Assembly (NCBI GenBank): GCA_963170055.1
Contig: CAUJGJ010000040.1
Span: 667,401 to 731,400 of the forward strand
Length of the DNA: 64,000 nucleotides
Reading direction: 5' to 3'
DNA from: Halisarca cf. caerulea
Lineage: Eukaryota > Porifera > Demospongiae > Chondrillida > Halisarcidae
Shown here: positions 26,001-41,000 of the stretch, one piece after another
How positions within the stretch are numbered: the first letter of the stretch is position 1
Layout of the letters: each line of letters starts with the position of its first letter
The notes under the pieces: generated by a model
Database searches by the model: none
Seen by the model: the letters and a program-made list of their open reading frames with translations, nothing else
Told to the model about the DNA's origin: nothing
Position numbers and translations under genes: made by a program

Positions 26001-29000
26001 AAGGAAATTATGCTGGCCAGTATCCATTATGCAATGAAGTATAATATTATATTGCTTGAGTATGTTCAGCATTAACCTTTTATTGACTGTATGCACGATT
26101 TTTCGCATAAATGTTTTGACTGAAGACCACTTTAGTGGCTCTAGGCTTGCTACCTGACTTTAATCCATTTTGTACTTCTGCAACTATGCCAGAAGACTTT
26201 TCGATCATCTATAACGCTTTCTCAATCCTTTAAAAGCAAAATTGTTCACACGAAGAGAAAATCGTGCACCTTCAATTCTTCCGTATATAGGAGCAGCCAT
26301 TTATTTTGTGGTTAACTCCACATAGTTACATAAATCCATCGTATATGTGTGTTTCTTGGCATACATTTGCGTTTTTGTAAAAACTTTGGAGCCTTTTATA
26401 CTAATCCCTAGAGAGCTTATTAGAATAAAGCGAGGCTTGAAGAATATACTCACGATGGGCTATCCTATTGATATAAATTTCAGGTCGCTGCGATAAATTT
26501 TGACGGTCGCCGTCTAAAATCAATGATATTAAGAGCCACTTAATTGGTCTTCCGTCAATAAGGGGTTAATGGCTATATGCACAAGCAAGCAGTGTGTCCG
26601 TTTTGGCCTTACCAGCAAGGTTTATGACAACTTAGACTGAGACTGGAATATCTAGACTGATAAGAGACTCCAGTGGATATTGGGATCTAAGAGCATGTAA
26701 TCAAACTTACACCCAAGTACTATTGTGGGTATACATTAACAAAATGGAAAACACTACTTTTGTTCCCATTTAGCGGACTGTGGAAATCTGACCAGCATTC
26801 CTAATGGTGGTGTTAGCTTCAATTCAACTACAGAAGGTTCTGAAGCTATCTACATCTGTGATGCTGGCTACGAACTGAAAGGAGAAAACACCAGAATGTG
26901 CCAAAGTGATGGAACCTGGAGTGGAACTGAGCCTCAGTGTGAAGGTATAGGATACACATTGCATTAGCTTCATTTCACAGTCAGTATGACAGGTGATTAT
27001 TGCAGCAATTATGTACACATTTCAATCTGTATATGTACTTGTCAATGAGTATAATTAAATGCCAATGTTCATATATATTATTATTTATAGTATGGCAATG
27101 AAAGCAAAAAAAATTGGGGTGATTGTAGTTAAAGAAGGAACTAAGTCATTCAATGTAACCAATATTAGTATAAAAGTATGGAAAATACATGCAATGCCTT
27201 TCTTTATTCCTCAAATGAATACAGAATCCAGACAGTGTCAGGAAAAGGTAGACATAGTGTTTCTTGTGGATACATCAGGCAGTGTGGGCAGACGTAACTT
27301 CAACAAGCAGCAGGATTTCCTTGCTAATGTGGTCGATGAGCTGCCGATTGCTTCTGATAAAGTCAGAGTGTCTGAAGTAAAGTATGGACATCGAATTTTC
27401 TTTGAGTTTAGCCTTACTGAACACACTGACAAGGAAGACTTAAAGGATGCTCTAGGAAATGTACGCTATCGCTCTTTTCAGAACACCCGCACAGGACGAG
27501 GAATACGGTATGTGGTGAACAATTACAAGGGAATAATTGAGGCTAGGGATGACAGCATCCTCATACTGATCGTTGTCACTGACGGGAAATCTCAAGATAA
27601 TGTTGAGGCTCCAGCGCAGGCTGCTAAGGATGAGGGTTTTCTAGTCATTGCTTTGGGTGTTGGAAGGAATGTCGACGAAAATGAACTGAAACAAATAGCC
27701 TCAGAGGATGATCTGGTGATCCTGGCAGATAGCTTCAATGCTCTTGATACAGTGGTGAAGGATATTACAGATTTAATTCTGGAATGCCGTAAGTATACTG
27801 CCTGTGTAAACTATGCACCCTGGAATTAGTATATAATAATTATACAGTATAATTATATACATAATATAGAACAATATATAAGAGGCTAAGAGTGAAGAAT
27901 ACTCATGTTTTATATAAAGACATGACTGGGCTTTAGCAGCAGTTCCCATTTAGTTGCTTTGACAGACAGAGTTCTGTATGAATAAGAATAGATTTGCTTG
28001 GAACGAAGGAACAAGTGTTCATTGCTTTAAAAGCAAGCAAGCACATTTTGCCTATTTAACAGGGATAAACACCGGCCGTTTATGAATTTACACATGTGCA
28101 CAAAAATATGAACTACTTTGTCACATTGATATCAAAGTCTTTTGAGATTCGGCACTGAACAATTTCACTTTACACCGTAACTTTAACTACATCATTTGTC
28201 ATGACATATGTAGCAATATGTGATATTTAGTATAGGAAGTTTCGAATCAATGTATAATGTTGATTTACGTCATTATTTGCATTGGGAGCTGAATCTCTTT
28301 TATGCACTTCACATTCCTACAATGACCCTTGCAGCTGTGGATTGTAGTGAACCAGATAAACTTGTGGACGGTACTGTGTCTACACCTGATGGAACTTTGC
28401 ACCCATCCAATGCCACTTACACTTGTGATGAAGGCTACACTCTGGAGGGAAACAGTGTTATAACCTGTCAGGCAGATGGTACATGGAGTGATGGCGCTCC
28501 AGTGTGCAAAAGTGAGTCATTGTTGCAAATTGCCACACTTGCCATAATATGTTGCTTTGAACATATAACTATCTCATTATATGTACATGCGTACAAGCAA
28601 ATTATCCAATTTATCTGCTGGCTGCCATGGATACCCACATGGTATTTTCATCCTTACTTTGTATGTCAAATGGTACATAGATGAAATTTTTTCTGCAGTT
28701 TTTTAGGAGACTGTCATGGCATTTACAAATGTATAGCGTAATGAAATTCAGTAAATTAAGAATTCAAGAATGGCTGACATGTGTTACTTAAAGAACACTA
28801 TTCACTTAGATAAATTTGGATTCGAATTGCTTTTGTTATTCCCTACGTCTGTTGGTCCACTGTGTTTAGACTGCACATTACATTACACAGAGAAGGGATG
28901 CACTATGGTAGCACTGACACAGCCAAACATCTGCTGTGTTGTTCCTTTCATGTATTAAATAGTCCACTCTGTCTTTCCACCAGTGGGCATGAGCCAATTA

Positions 29001-32000
29001 TTCACCAAGTACCACCTAGTATTTTATTCAATTATTCGTCCAAACTCCTCCTATTATTCTCGAATTCACATCCTAATATTCAGCTCCAATGCCTTCCTTA
29101 GATGACGTTCTATGTACTGTAGCTTTATCGGTAAAGTTTCCCACTTGTAAAGAATCATGTTTGTGACAACATAAACAGAAGGCTCAACATTATTTATACT
29201 CACTGCAGCATGAATTGTGTGGTCTTACGCATTCTCAAGGGAACAGTTCCTACTGTGAAATTAAACAGCCATTTAAAGGGGAAGGAAACACGCTCGATGT
29301 TGGCCTGATTGGCCATTTTGTGATACAATGTTTAGTATGTTCCCTATTATTTGCAAATTATTCCTGATTCACAGAGGTGCCTATTATTCATGAAATTATG
29401 TGCGCATAATTGGCTCATGCCTATCCACCAGTGATGATGCATTTGAGTCTCAATTGTGCTGTTTGGTGGTGTTGGTGTTGGTGTTTGGTGTGAACAAGTG
29501 TTGCAATTGTATGAAGTGGCATTACTCACAAGTTCTAGCATGAATTATGTCATTTCTCATTATCATGGAGTACAGTAGTACTCCATGATATTACGGATGA
29601 CACCAAAACAATATGGCTGAATTATAGTATTGTGAACCCTGTGTACATTATGTACCCGATGTTTCAGTGTTAATATAATACTTCATTTTGATAGTCATAT
29701 AGAATGTCAGGCCACCTCAGACAGTGTTGCCTGTGTTCCTTCATTATACCTGCATTGTGCTTTTCTGCTACAGTTGTGACATGCGACGTTCCACCTACTC
29801 CTGACAACATGATTGTGGATGGTGACTTTGTCCCAGACAGCAATGACACACTAGTGGCATTTGGTGGTAAGCTAACCTACACATGTGAAGTAGGGTATGT
29901 AATCATTGGAGATGATGAAAGAACATGTCAAGCTGATGGAACCTTCTCAGGAACAACTCCAACCTGCACAGGTAAACTCGACGTGCTTCACACTTTTGAA
30001 ATTGTACATGCTAGCAAAATTAATGTGACTAATAATTCACTGAATAACTGCAATCCTTTCTCTGATTTTCAGAAATTCCTACTGGAACACCTCCACCAAC
30101 TGACAAGAATGGTGAGTGATGTTAGCACAATTGAGCTGTGGTGCTGATATATCATATTTTGTGAACTTTCTGTTATATCAAAATTATTTCTAAAAAGGAA
30201 TTACACCAAATAAGTTGTTTGTAAAATAATTATTGTTGAAAGATTACCAAATTCCTCGGTAAGAATTGTGTTCTTGGAATGTTCTTCAAGGTCAATTACA
30301 TTCAATGTTGCCTTCCATAAATTTTACAACTGACTCAAGGCCATGTTTTTGTAGGCCCTGTCTGATTTAAACCTAAACAGTGTTTCCTTGCTCTACACCC
30401 TTCAGCTGTGGTCAGAGCTGACCCCATCGCATACACCGTTTTTGAGGCAGAGGGGAAGGTTGTTCTGAGTGCAGAACTGACTGGAACATGGACCACTGCT
30501 TGCAATGTTCCCATATCATGCCAGTTGGGAACAGCTGGTAAGTATGTATGCAGATACATAGACACAATTCAGTTCAGATAACAGGGGTTAGAGCCCATAT
30601 ATACCAGCCCTTTGTTCTATAGATGTATTCCGAATCACAATAATATACCCTCATTCTCTATATACTTTCATAATACTTAATTGCATACCACTTTTAGAGC
30701 ATATAGGAATTCCCTTGTGTAATATCGTGGGTTTATCGAAACACGGTCACTGCACAGCCAGTAATTATTGTAAGAGCCAACTTGCTCAATCACTCTACTC
30801 AACTGCCTTGCATGACTCAAATGATTTAATGTTATTAAAATTATAGATCCTGCCAATATATCTACATATATATTGGAAAATTTACTTCCATTATTAATGA
30901 CTACATACAATGGTATTAATAAGTACCCACTCAAAATAATATTTAAAACTGTGGAATTATATATCTATCGTGGAAATTATATTCTTTATGCTTTCAACCT
31001 TTCTCACAATGTCTAAATTGGGCGGTTTGGGTACCTTATCGCTGCACACATCACAGATATAAGTACATTATGGTGATAAATAAATACTATATGACTTCCA
31101 TTTGTATGTATTATGAATTTTGTATGCATACCAATCAAACATAGCACATTTTGTTTGTGTTCCTCATTCTTATAGGTGCAGGTGATGACTATGAACAACC
31201 CACTGGAGCATTCCGATTTGAGCCTTCAGACACCGGCACAGCAACCGCAGAACTGGAAATCTCCCTGATTGTGGATGATGTGCTTGAAGAAGAGGAATTC
31301 TTCCTTTGTTTCTTCTTCACCCAAACCACACCAGGAGTTACACCGGCACCACCTCCCAATTTGTTCACTATAGACATCAAAGGTGAGGTTACACTTAGTC
31401 TGTATAAAATCATATTCAAGTGGAAATGGATGAGTAAGTTTTCAATTCTTAACAGGCAATTCTTGCAAGGGGCTGACAGGCTTAAAGATAGACATACCAT
31501 ACATAGGGGTAGTTTGGCCTCAGACTAGGTATGCAAGGTGCTATAGGGGCATAGAGGTAAAAAGTGCTTGTACAGAAGGACTAGGTGCAGTGTGGATCCC
31601 TACATCCCAGATCTGCTAGATGTAGGAGTTTGAACACTGTGTTGATGAATGTGTCTGTACTATTTGTAATGTACAGTGGTACCTGTTTTGAGAGACCACT
31701 GTCATGAGCGTCCACCTCTTTTCAAGGACCACATTTTCAGGCACCGACGTTCAGTAATACATTTTTACCTTTGAAGAATGACCACCTGTAAAACGCGACC
31801 AGCGACCAGGGCAATTGGTTGAAAATAAGACAAAATTACCTGCATTAAGCGACCATTCTTGAAGGACTTCTCATAGAATATAGGTATAATCCCTCCTTCC
31901 ACAAATGCAAGTGTTTTTTGCCTTCAATAGGTCACAAGAATAGTTGCAATCAAAGCGCGGATATCGACGGGCGGCCATTTTATTTTCCATCTCGTAATAG

Positions 32001-35000
32001 ATTATGGCCAGTTTGAGATGGAGTACTGAGGGAAATTAAAGGCAAGCGTCCTATCTTTATAGAAAGATGGGTTAAAATTGTCTAGAGAGCAAAAAGAAGG
32101 TATAACAGGGTTAAAAGCATGTTCCCACTTATATACATGACTTGAGTACACTTAGTATTGTTATAATGCCTATTTTGGGTGAACCTCTAATGAGAGACCA
32201 CCTGTCTTGAGAGACCGCTTTTTTTGGAACCATGGGGTGGTCTCTCAAAACAGGTACCACTGTAGTATTTTTTCCTAGGCATACACATTCAAGCACTACT
32301 GTACAAGGTTTTCAAATAATATACTCATTTTAGGGACATTTGTTGATATGTGCCTATTATTCCCTGCTTAAACACATGCCCAAGCCAATGAAAGCAGCCT
32401 CTGCACAATCTGAACATTTGACCTGCCAGACTAACACACAGTTGTACATCAGATTCATATAAACACGGACTGCCTGGTGAAATGACTAAGAAATATATAT
32501 GCATTGACTTGTACAATAATGTTCGAAATCTCAATCATGAAAAACAATGTACTATACAGTTTGTGTTTGTTCAGAGGACTGCCGTCATATCAAGCAATTT
32601 GTTAGTGGATTGAATACTTTACATGTACAATCCAAAAGCTAGGAAATAGGTTAATAAACAAAGTACTGCTGTGGTATTGAAGTATATGGAGTATGGTATA
32701 TGAAGTATATTTGCCTCATATGTTCTAATGTTCTAAGCAATGTTATTCTTTGTCTCATAGATTGCCCAGCTGATCGTCCGTTTGGCATGCAACCAGGGCA
32801 GCTGACATGTGTGCAACCTAACTTACCTGCAGCACCTCCTGTGAAAGGATGCTACTGTCCAGCTGGTACAGTACTAGATGAACGTATCGATCAATGCGTA
32901 CCTCCAGAAGATTGTGGAAAATGCTATGGTGTTGCATATGGGGATCCTCACTATCTGTCCTTTGATGGGTTACGTTACGACCTTCAAGATCGTTGTTCCC
33001 ACATCTTTACTAAAGACTGTGCTGACAACACATTCACCGTATACTCAATCACATCTGATGATTGTTCTGGGGGTGGAGCTCCAACTTGCATTGTTGGATC
33101 TGTGATCGAAGTTCCCTCATTGGATGCTGAAGTCAAGCTTTTTGAAGACTTGTCATTTGAATTCCAGGAAAACGAGAAAACTCCTGGTAATCTAGAAGTC
33201 ATAAAAACTGGGGAAAAAATTGTGGTGGCAATCCATAAATACTCTGTTGTTGTGGAATTTAAAAAGTGGTACTTGAGTGTATGTGCACCTCTCAGCTACA
33301 GTGGCAAACTGTGTGGTTTATTGGGTGACTGCAACGGTGACAAATCTGATGATTTCAAACTCATGGACGGAACAGTGACTGATGACTTGCTCACCTTTGA
33401 AACAGAGTACAGAGCTGACGGAATCACGGACACATGTACTCCTGAAGATCCACAAGTAGCTGAGTGTACAGACTTACCCAAGAAAACAGTTGCTGAAGAA
33501 TTCTGCAGCATTGTCAACAGTGCAGATGGTCCTTTTGCTGACTGCCACCAGTTCATTGACCCAGACACATACTATGACAATTGTGTCTTGGATGCTTGTC
33601 TGTGTACTGCTGGTACAGAGTGCGCATGTGGAGTCATACGACAGTATGCCACAGAATGTTCCCGATTTGGTGTCACTGTGGAAACTCCACCCGTTTGCGG
33701 TTAGTGAAGCTAGATATTGAAATAATAGAAATCTGATAACTAGTATTAACTCAAATACTAATATAATTTGTGACCCAGGATAGTTAAAACTGACTTGTGT
33801 GCCCATTGTGTAAATTCTCACATAGTACTGTGGTGCCTACAATTCACTTACATACTGCAGATGTGAACTGTACTGATGGAATGGTGTTTGTTCCTGATGC
33901 TCCCCTCATCCCGCCCACGTGTGACAATTTCATTGGGGACATTGCAATCACGGGTCCAGGATGTACCTGCCCACCTAACTTTGTTTGGATGGTGGATATC
34001 TGTATAGACAGATCAACATGTACAGGTGAGTGTGACAGGCTCAAATAGTTCAATGTGTTGACTATGGGTAGTGTCATACTAGAGATCTCAAGAGGCAGGT
34101 GTGAGCAGTGCACAACTGTGAACCATTTGGTAGATGAACCACACGGGATGGGGGTAAAGTTAGGGTTAGGGGATTAGAGTTACAGGGTTATGGGGGTTAT
34201 AGAGCTTCAGCTATGTGGACAGAGATACAGATTTGCATATAGCCACACAAAGAGTTACACACCTTGGCTAGACATTCACTTTGATAACTTGTTCAACACA
34301 CCCCAGCCTGGAAAGACCTGAAGAGTCTGCCACTACCACAACCCTTGCAATAAAATCTAATAAATTTACTGATTGCAAATGTATAACTTAATGTTAAGCA
34401 GGTTCTATTTGTTGATTTAAACATGCAACCATCTGTAGGCTTATTGTAGCCCAGTGGATAGCTAAGTTTACCAGTGCAAAGGAAAGCTGCATCATGTACT
34501 ATCTATCAGATACATTTGTAGTACTATTTCACTGATATTTTGTAAAATCTACGCTGGGAAATGACCACCTGATTGTTTCTTCTTGCTCTCACAGATATAA
34601 TCCCAACCCTGCCTACTGATCCACAACCACCTGTCCCACCCACTCCAACACATGTGTCCTGTCGCGTTGAAGGCAGTTCTCACCACACCACTTTTGACGG
34701 TCTAGTTCACCACTTCCAAGGAAACTGTACTTACATACTATCCAAGGATGAGGCTGGTGACACTTTCACCATCTACATTGACAAGGTAGTCTGTGGAGAT
34801 GGAGCTGTATGTGTGAATGAGGTCTACATCAAAGTTGCAGAATATGCAGAGATACTGAAAATTGACAAAGATGGTCAAATCACCCCTGCAGACTTTCCTA
34901 CAGACCTGTTCTCCGTGGATACAACAGGAGAAACAATCATCATTGTCTTAGAGACTGTAGGAGTCAGTGTTGTCTTCAAACTGGACTTAACTGTTACCAT

Positions 35001-38000
35001 ATGGGCACCTTTCAAGTTCTTCCAGCAATTGTCTGGGATCTGTGGCAACTTCAACCTTGATCCCACTGATGATCTGACCAAGATGCTGCCAGATGGTAGT
35101 ACCGAACCCACTACTAATGTGGGAGATCTCATATCTTGGCAAGCAGACCCATGCAACAGAGGAGACTGTACACCAGCCATTCACATACCAAATGCATGTT
35201 CTGATGAAACAATGAAGGAAGCTGTTGACTTCTGTACCATTCTCCTGGAAGATGCTGAGTACAAGAAATGTGGCACACACGTTGATCCTGACACCTTTTT
35301 GAATAGCTGTGTCTTTGATTACTGTGCTCATACTGGGCCAGATGGTACTACAGACCTCAGTGTCCCTTGCAATTCGATAATCAACTTTGGTGCCAAATGT
35401 GCCGAACTTGGCTATGTTAATGTGACGATTGTTCCGCCAGAATGTGGTAAGCGATACATTTCACACTGACTAGCAGCAAACACTCACAGAATAATTTCTG
35501 ATGTGCTGGGCATGTGCTTGCATTGCTATCCAGATTGTTAGTAGAATTACCAGCTGCTTATTTTATTTATTGATAATCACTCAATATGTAGTAAATTACA
35601 TTAAGGGCATGATGGTCATTTTTCTCTAAAATCTTGTTTTGAGGAGGTTAAATTTATGCTTAGCAGCCAATTGTGTGATAAAATATTGTCAGCTATATTT
35701 CATGTGTATCTTCCTGTAGCTGTGAATTGTGGTGGAAACCTGGAGTTCCAGCTCTGTGGACCCAACAAGAGGAAAACATGTACAGACCCTATTGGAGCCA
35801 ATGACTTCTGTGTCAGTGGTTGCTTCTGTGGGGAAGGACTAGTAGAGGATGGGGGAGTTTGCATTACTGCAGTTGAATGTCCAGGTAATATTGTACTGGA
35901 TAATAAGAGGTGCATGGTGTTTGCCAACACAACACAGCTCATTTCACTATTACTTTTGCTGTACTGAATGCTTTTGCTCAATGCATATTTGTGCTGGATG
36001 TAGATTGCTCGCCTACAGTCTACACTACATTCACCACAAATGTTGACCTAAACTCCTGATTATATGATAATAGAGAGTTTTAGCACTACGTAAAATGTTA
36101 CATAATAAGCTTACTACGCTTTGCACGGAAATATGAACGTTCTTATTAGTGGTTTCAACATATCAAGGTATCTTAGTACATTCTTGCTCTACGTTATAAG
36201 GCTCATGGTGACGCTCTCTCCATTACTCATCTAACTGCTGCTCTTCAGCCTTGTGTAACGTTCCTGATAGTAAAAGAATGTCGTCATGGCCCAAAACTCC
36301 CCAAGAATTGCCAGAAACTCACAAAAAGATCTTTGTCATCGTTCTGAATTGCCATAACTTTACATATAAAGCGTTCAACGCTATCTAAAGTGAGAAACGT
36401 ACTAAATTTTGAACATACCTATCAGCTTACTACCTAGTGGTTAAATGTAATGCTAAACCTCTCTAATGCATAACAGTACACTTCATGAAAAAACTTACCA
36501 GAATAGTGCTATCCAGTTCACATTTGAGTCTTTCCACACTTATTTTCCATGGGCATCTGTGAAGACTTCCACGAAATGTATACAAACAAGTTGGGGGAAA
36601 TTGTGAACTCAAAGTTTGTCACTTGTGGATTACTATGGCTGGCCAACAAAATACTAACTTTCAAAAGTATGGCTAGGGTTAGGGTATGCCTTCGAATGGA
36701 AGAACTGTGAGTTAACTTCAAAGAAAACAAGGAACTGTAGAATTATTGAAGAAAAGAATAATAGACTATATTGAAGATGAAGAACTAGTGCTAACTTAGA
36801 ACAAATTAACATTTAGCTGCGTATACAACATAACACTACATACATAGAAAAGAATATCTATTGTGCAATTAGCCAACTGTGATAATAAACTAACTTTGAT
36901 ACTTTGCACTTGTGCGGAATCAGAAGGGAGCCCCTTTTTAAATTTCTGATCCGTGGAATCATGTGGTTTACCTCCACAGTTTGAGGCACTAATTCTGCAG
37001 TTTGCAACTATTGCCTGCATGTGCGCACAGAAAGGAGTAAATAACTTTTGATTGTATCATGTCTCGAGATTCCCTTTTCTTTTTAACCTTCAAACCTTTA
37101 AAGAGGAAAATGAATGTCTGGAAGCAGACATTGTGAATACAAAGTCATGTGCATGGAGACTAACTCCTTTGCAAACTAACTGACAATCATCACTCCATTG
37201 AATTTCTTTGACATCACTAGAAGTAAAATTTCATGTTCCAGTAATTTCGTCGTGATGGTCAAGATTGCTGTAGCATCTATGGGTGAAGCAAGAAGATGAA
37301 TTTGGATTAATGCTAAAAGATTACTGCTTACTGTAAATTGCTTAAGCACTGCACAGCAAAGCAGAAATTTTGCTTTCGGAAACAATATAGTTGGTGACCA
37401 GAAATACACTAATATACCTGTTGGCATCGTACTTTTTATGAAATGAACTGTACTTCACCTGTACTAGACATACTCATATCAGTCCATATTGTTACAAAGT
37501 GTAATTTTTCTTCTTTTCAGTGGTAATAACTTGGGATCGTGAAGAGTACATTGTGAACAATGATAGCTTGCCTACTGTGTGTGGTATGCTCCGTGTGACC
37601 CCGACGGAGCGGAACATTACTGTGACAGTCTCTTTCGAAGCTGGTGATATGGCAGGTATGATGGAGCGCATGAACATCTTGCACATTACATCTGCACACT
37701 ATATACATCACATGCCTACACACTATGCGTGAGTCTCTATATACTAGCATGTAAGTATAATAGTTCATATAATAATGTGCATGTAGACATCCATGTACAT
37801 GGTTTTATGGGTACACTTTCTATTTACATGTATATACAAGCTAGTCACAAATCTACAAACTATTTTCTGTAAATATCCAACAGATCGAGTATTTTGGTGA
37901 TGTACTCCATAATTATTGAGGAGTGTGGTAATTCATTCATAGTTAGTATGTAACTATGTACCAAGCACAAGGATTGTAGGCATAACTGTGTAGTAAGCAA

Positions 38001-41000
38001 AGCATATCAACAAGTAAGTTCACTAAAGACTTAATATTCTCACTTACTTCCCCAGATCCACCTGTTAGTGGACAACCAAGTAGTGACTGCTGCTGTGGTC
38101 ATGAAGGCTCTGGATTCTCTTGTTCCGCCACACCTTGTACCATATCAGTACCTCAGCAGACGGACACACTCTGTGTGTTCCTCCCGTATGCAGAAGACTG
38201 GCCTGAGGAAGTCGAGGCTGAAGTGGAGACAGACGAACCTGCAGTGGATATTCAACCTTTTGACGAGACGACATTCATCATAGAAACGACAGAAAGTATG
38301 TATATACTTGAACATGCATGCATGTACATTATCTGACAATGTAAACTCTTGTGTGCATGTATATTGAGTATGGACATTTGGGGATTGGTAGCATTATGCT
38401 CAATAGAGACATTCCTTGCAACATGAAATGATGTTTGCAATTGTAAAATCATGCTTTCAAGATACATGTAAATGCGATAATAGTAAATTTCCACATTAGG
38501 ATAAATACTTATAATGGATTGCACATTGTGTGGCTTATAGAAACTCTATTTCACTTGTGATCACTTGTCTATTGGTTACCATGCTTCACATCTTGTCCGG
38601 ATCTCTATGTGTAGTGTGAGTTATAACCCTAATTCCTATAGGAACTTATTTGTCCAGATCCCTATGGGTAGTGTGAGTTATAACCCTAATTCTTGTAGGA
38701 ACTTGCTTGTCCAGATCCCTATGGTAGTGCGAGTTATAACCATAATTCTTGTAGGAACTTACTTGCCCGGATCCCTATGGGTAGTGTGAGTTATAGGCCA
38801 AATTTTTATAGGAACTTACCTGTCCAGATCCCTATGGGTTGTGCGAGTTATAACCCTAATTCTTACAGGAACTTTCATGGCCATTTTATAAGCCTAAAAC
38901 TAATGTTTTTGGGTCTTCACTACTTATGGACTACTACTGTACTCCATATTACTAACCAAAAATAATTCTAACAATCTTATAAGCCAACTCAATCACTGAC
39001 CTCATTCCATGTATATACTACCCTCAAGACTAGCACTATGTATGTATCTGTATGGTGATGTATACCTTATATTGTCTTGGTTTTATGCAGAAAAATGCAT
39101 ATCTTTGGAAAGCCAATTGTTCTGTTTCAATGAAAACACGTGTGACAACAAGCCGATTGGAGTGTTGCTAAGTGAGATGTTGCCCAATCAACAAACCATT
39201 GGATCAGTTGAGGTGCTGGGTGCAACAGCCACTGGTGAGCTTGTATCTATACATGTACATTGCACACATACTGTATCGATTAAAATTAATTTACCCTAAA
39301 AACGCGCACTAAGCGGGGGCATTCCGTACGTGCATGTGCATACACATGAGTACTCTAGGTTAATTATCACTCCAAGGAGATTCAGAAGAATGTGGCCCCT
39401 TCGAACCATAGACATGGTAGTATGGTACACAGCCTAGAAAGAGTTGATTGTGCTAGGTTTGGGCATCGTTCGAAGCATTGTATGACGATTGGAGTTATAT
39501 GTTGGCCAGATGTGGCTCACAACGAAAGTGTCATTAAATGGCTTCATTCTAAGGGACAGATCAATCGCGTGAATACGAAGCACAACTTCTCATTCTTCCA
39601 TATCTCGTTCGTACAATTTCCTATTCTACAGTTATCCTGATGTAGTGCATGTGGTTGGTATACATACTTTGACGGAGAAAGTCCTGGCTATTGATCTTGC
39701 AATCCCGCAGATGATATAATCTCGGAGCTCGTTTTCAATGAATGCTGCAATTTAATTTATTATTTTCGTTCAGTCTCCAGATCGATGTTTGTCCATTATA
39801 ATCCTAGTTGGATTTCCAACAAAATATCCACTTCCTGACGGTTGATCGTGACTTTGTCTTCCTTCCTCCAAACTTGATATGATTCCGAAATATTATTTCC
39901 CTCCTTGACTCAAATAGGGTTACTCACTTCTTCAGATGCCTATAAAGCAGATACACTAAATCGATATTAACTCTAAACTAAATTTCGCTCACACAAGTAT
40001 TATTTTTACTCTTCATGATGACAACATTCCTGCCGCCATCTACACTAACCAGCGTGTTAATTGGTGTAAATCAGTGCGTGTACTTGCGGGCACTTGCTCG
40101 TACATGCTGACTGACCAAGCTCACCAGTACAATAGAAGCAATGCATGGACCACATGTAAATAGAGTAATGCGTAAGTGCCACTTCTCCAATAAAACTGCT
40201 ACATTCCTTTATTCACAGGTGGAGTTGACTTCACACAAGGAGCACTGTGGCCTCTGTTCCAGGGAAACAAAGCAGATGTGTGTGTAGCCATCAAGGAACA
40301 GACAGATTTTGAGGGTTACGAGTGCTTCCATATAAATTTGAAACCGCCTGAAAGTGGTTGGGTTGGATGTGAGCCAACCAAAGCTATTGGAATCATAGAA
40401 GAAGGTTAGCAGGAGCTTCATTTGCAACGATTCCCAGCACTAAATGACTTTCGATGTGATTTATAGGTTAATCACATGATATGCATTTAAACTTACGACA
40501 ACTATTCATCTACATAAGAAGCATACAGTATACTGTGTCATGACAACGACTATTCATTTAAGTAAGAAGGATACAGTATACTGTGTCATGACAACGACTA
40601 TTCATCTACGTAAGAAGCATACAGTATACTTTGTCATGACAACGACTATTCATCTATGTAAGAAGGATACAGTATACTGTGTCATGATAATGACTATTCA
40701 TTTAAGTAAGAAGGATACAGTATACTGTGTCATGACGTATATTTCATATGCTATTATAGAAGGCAATTGTTTCATATTAATAATAATGAATAAAAAGAAG
40801 GGGCACATTAATGTATAAAACTTTATGTTTAATATTACATTTTAGTGTAAACTGAATTCCTATTATATTTATTTTTACCCTTATACAAAGGGAATAGTGG
40901 TGGTCCTGACAATACGACCAACACTTGCTACAACAATCCCAACTTCGATGCAGGTGAAATCTGCAACAACAATGATGAAGGTGAGCACACATTGCCAACA

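Noticed and set aside
38565..38965. ORF with repeated Pro-Met-Gly-Ser-Val-Ser-Tyr units
   Set aside because: Produced by the 57-bp minisatellite in intron 24.
40495..40731. Short direct repeats considered as a CRISPR array
   Set aside because: The units are contiguous without unique spacers, and the genome is eukaryotic.
40540..40818. ORF with a perfect 16-residue repeat
   Set aside because: Produced by a 48-bp minisatellite inside intron 26; the unit length happens to be a multiple of three.
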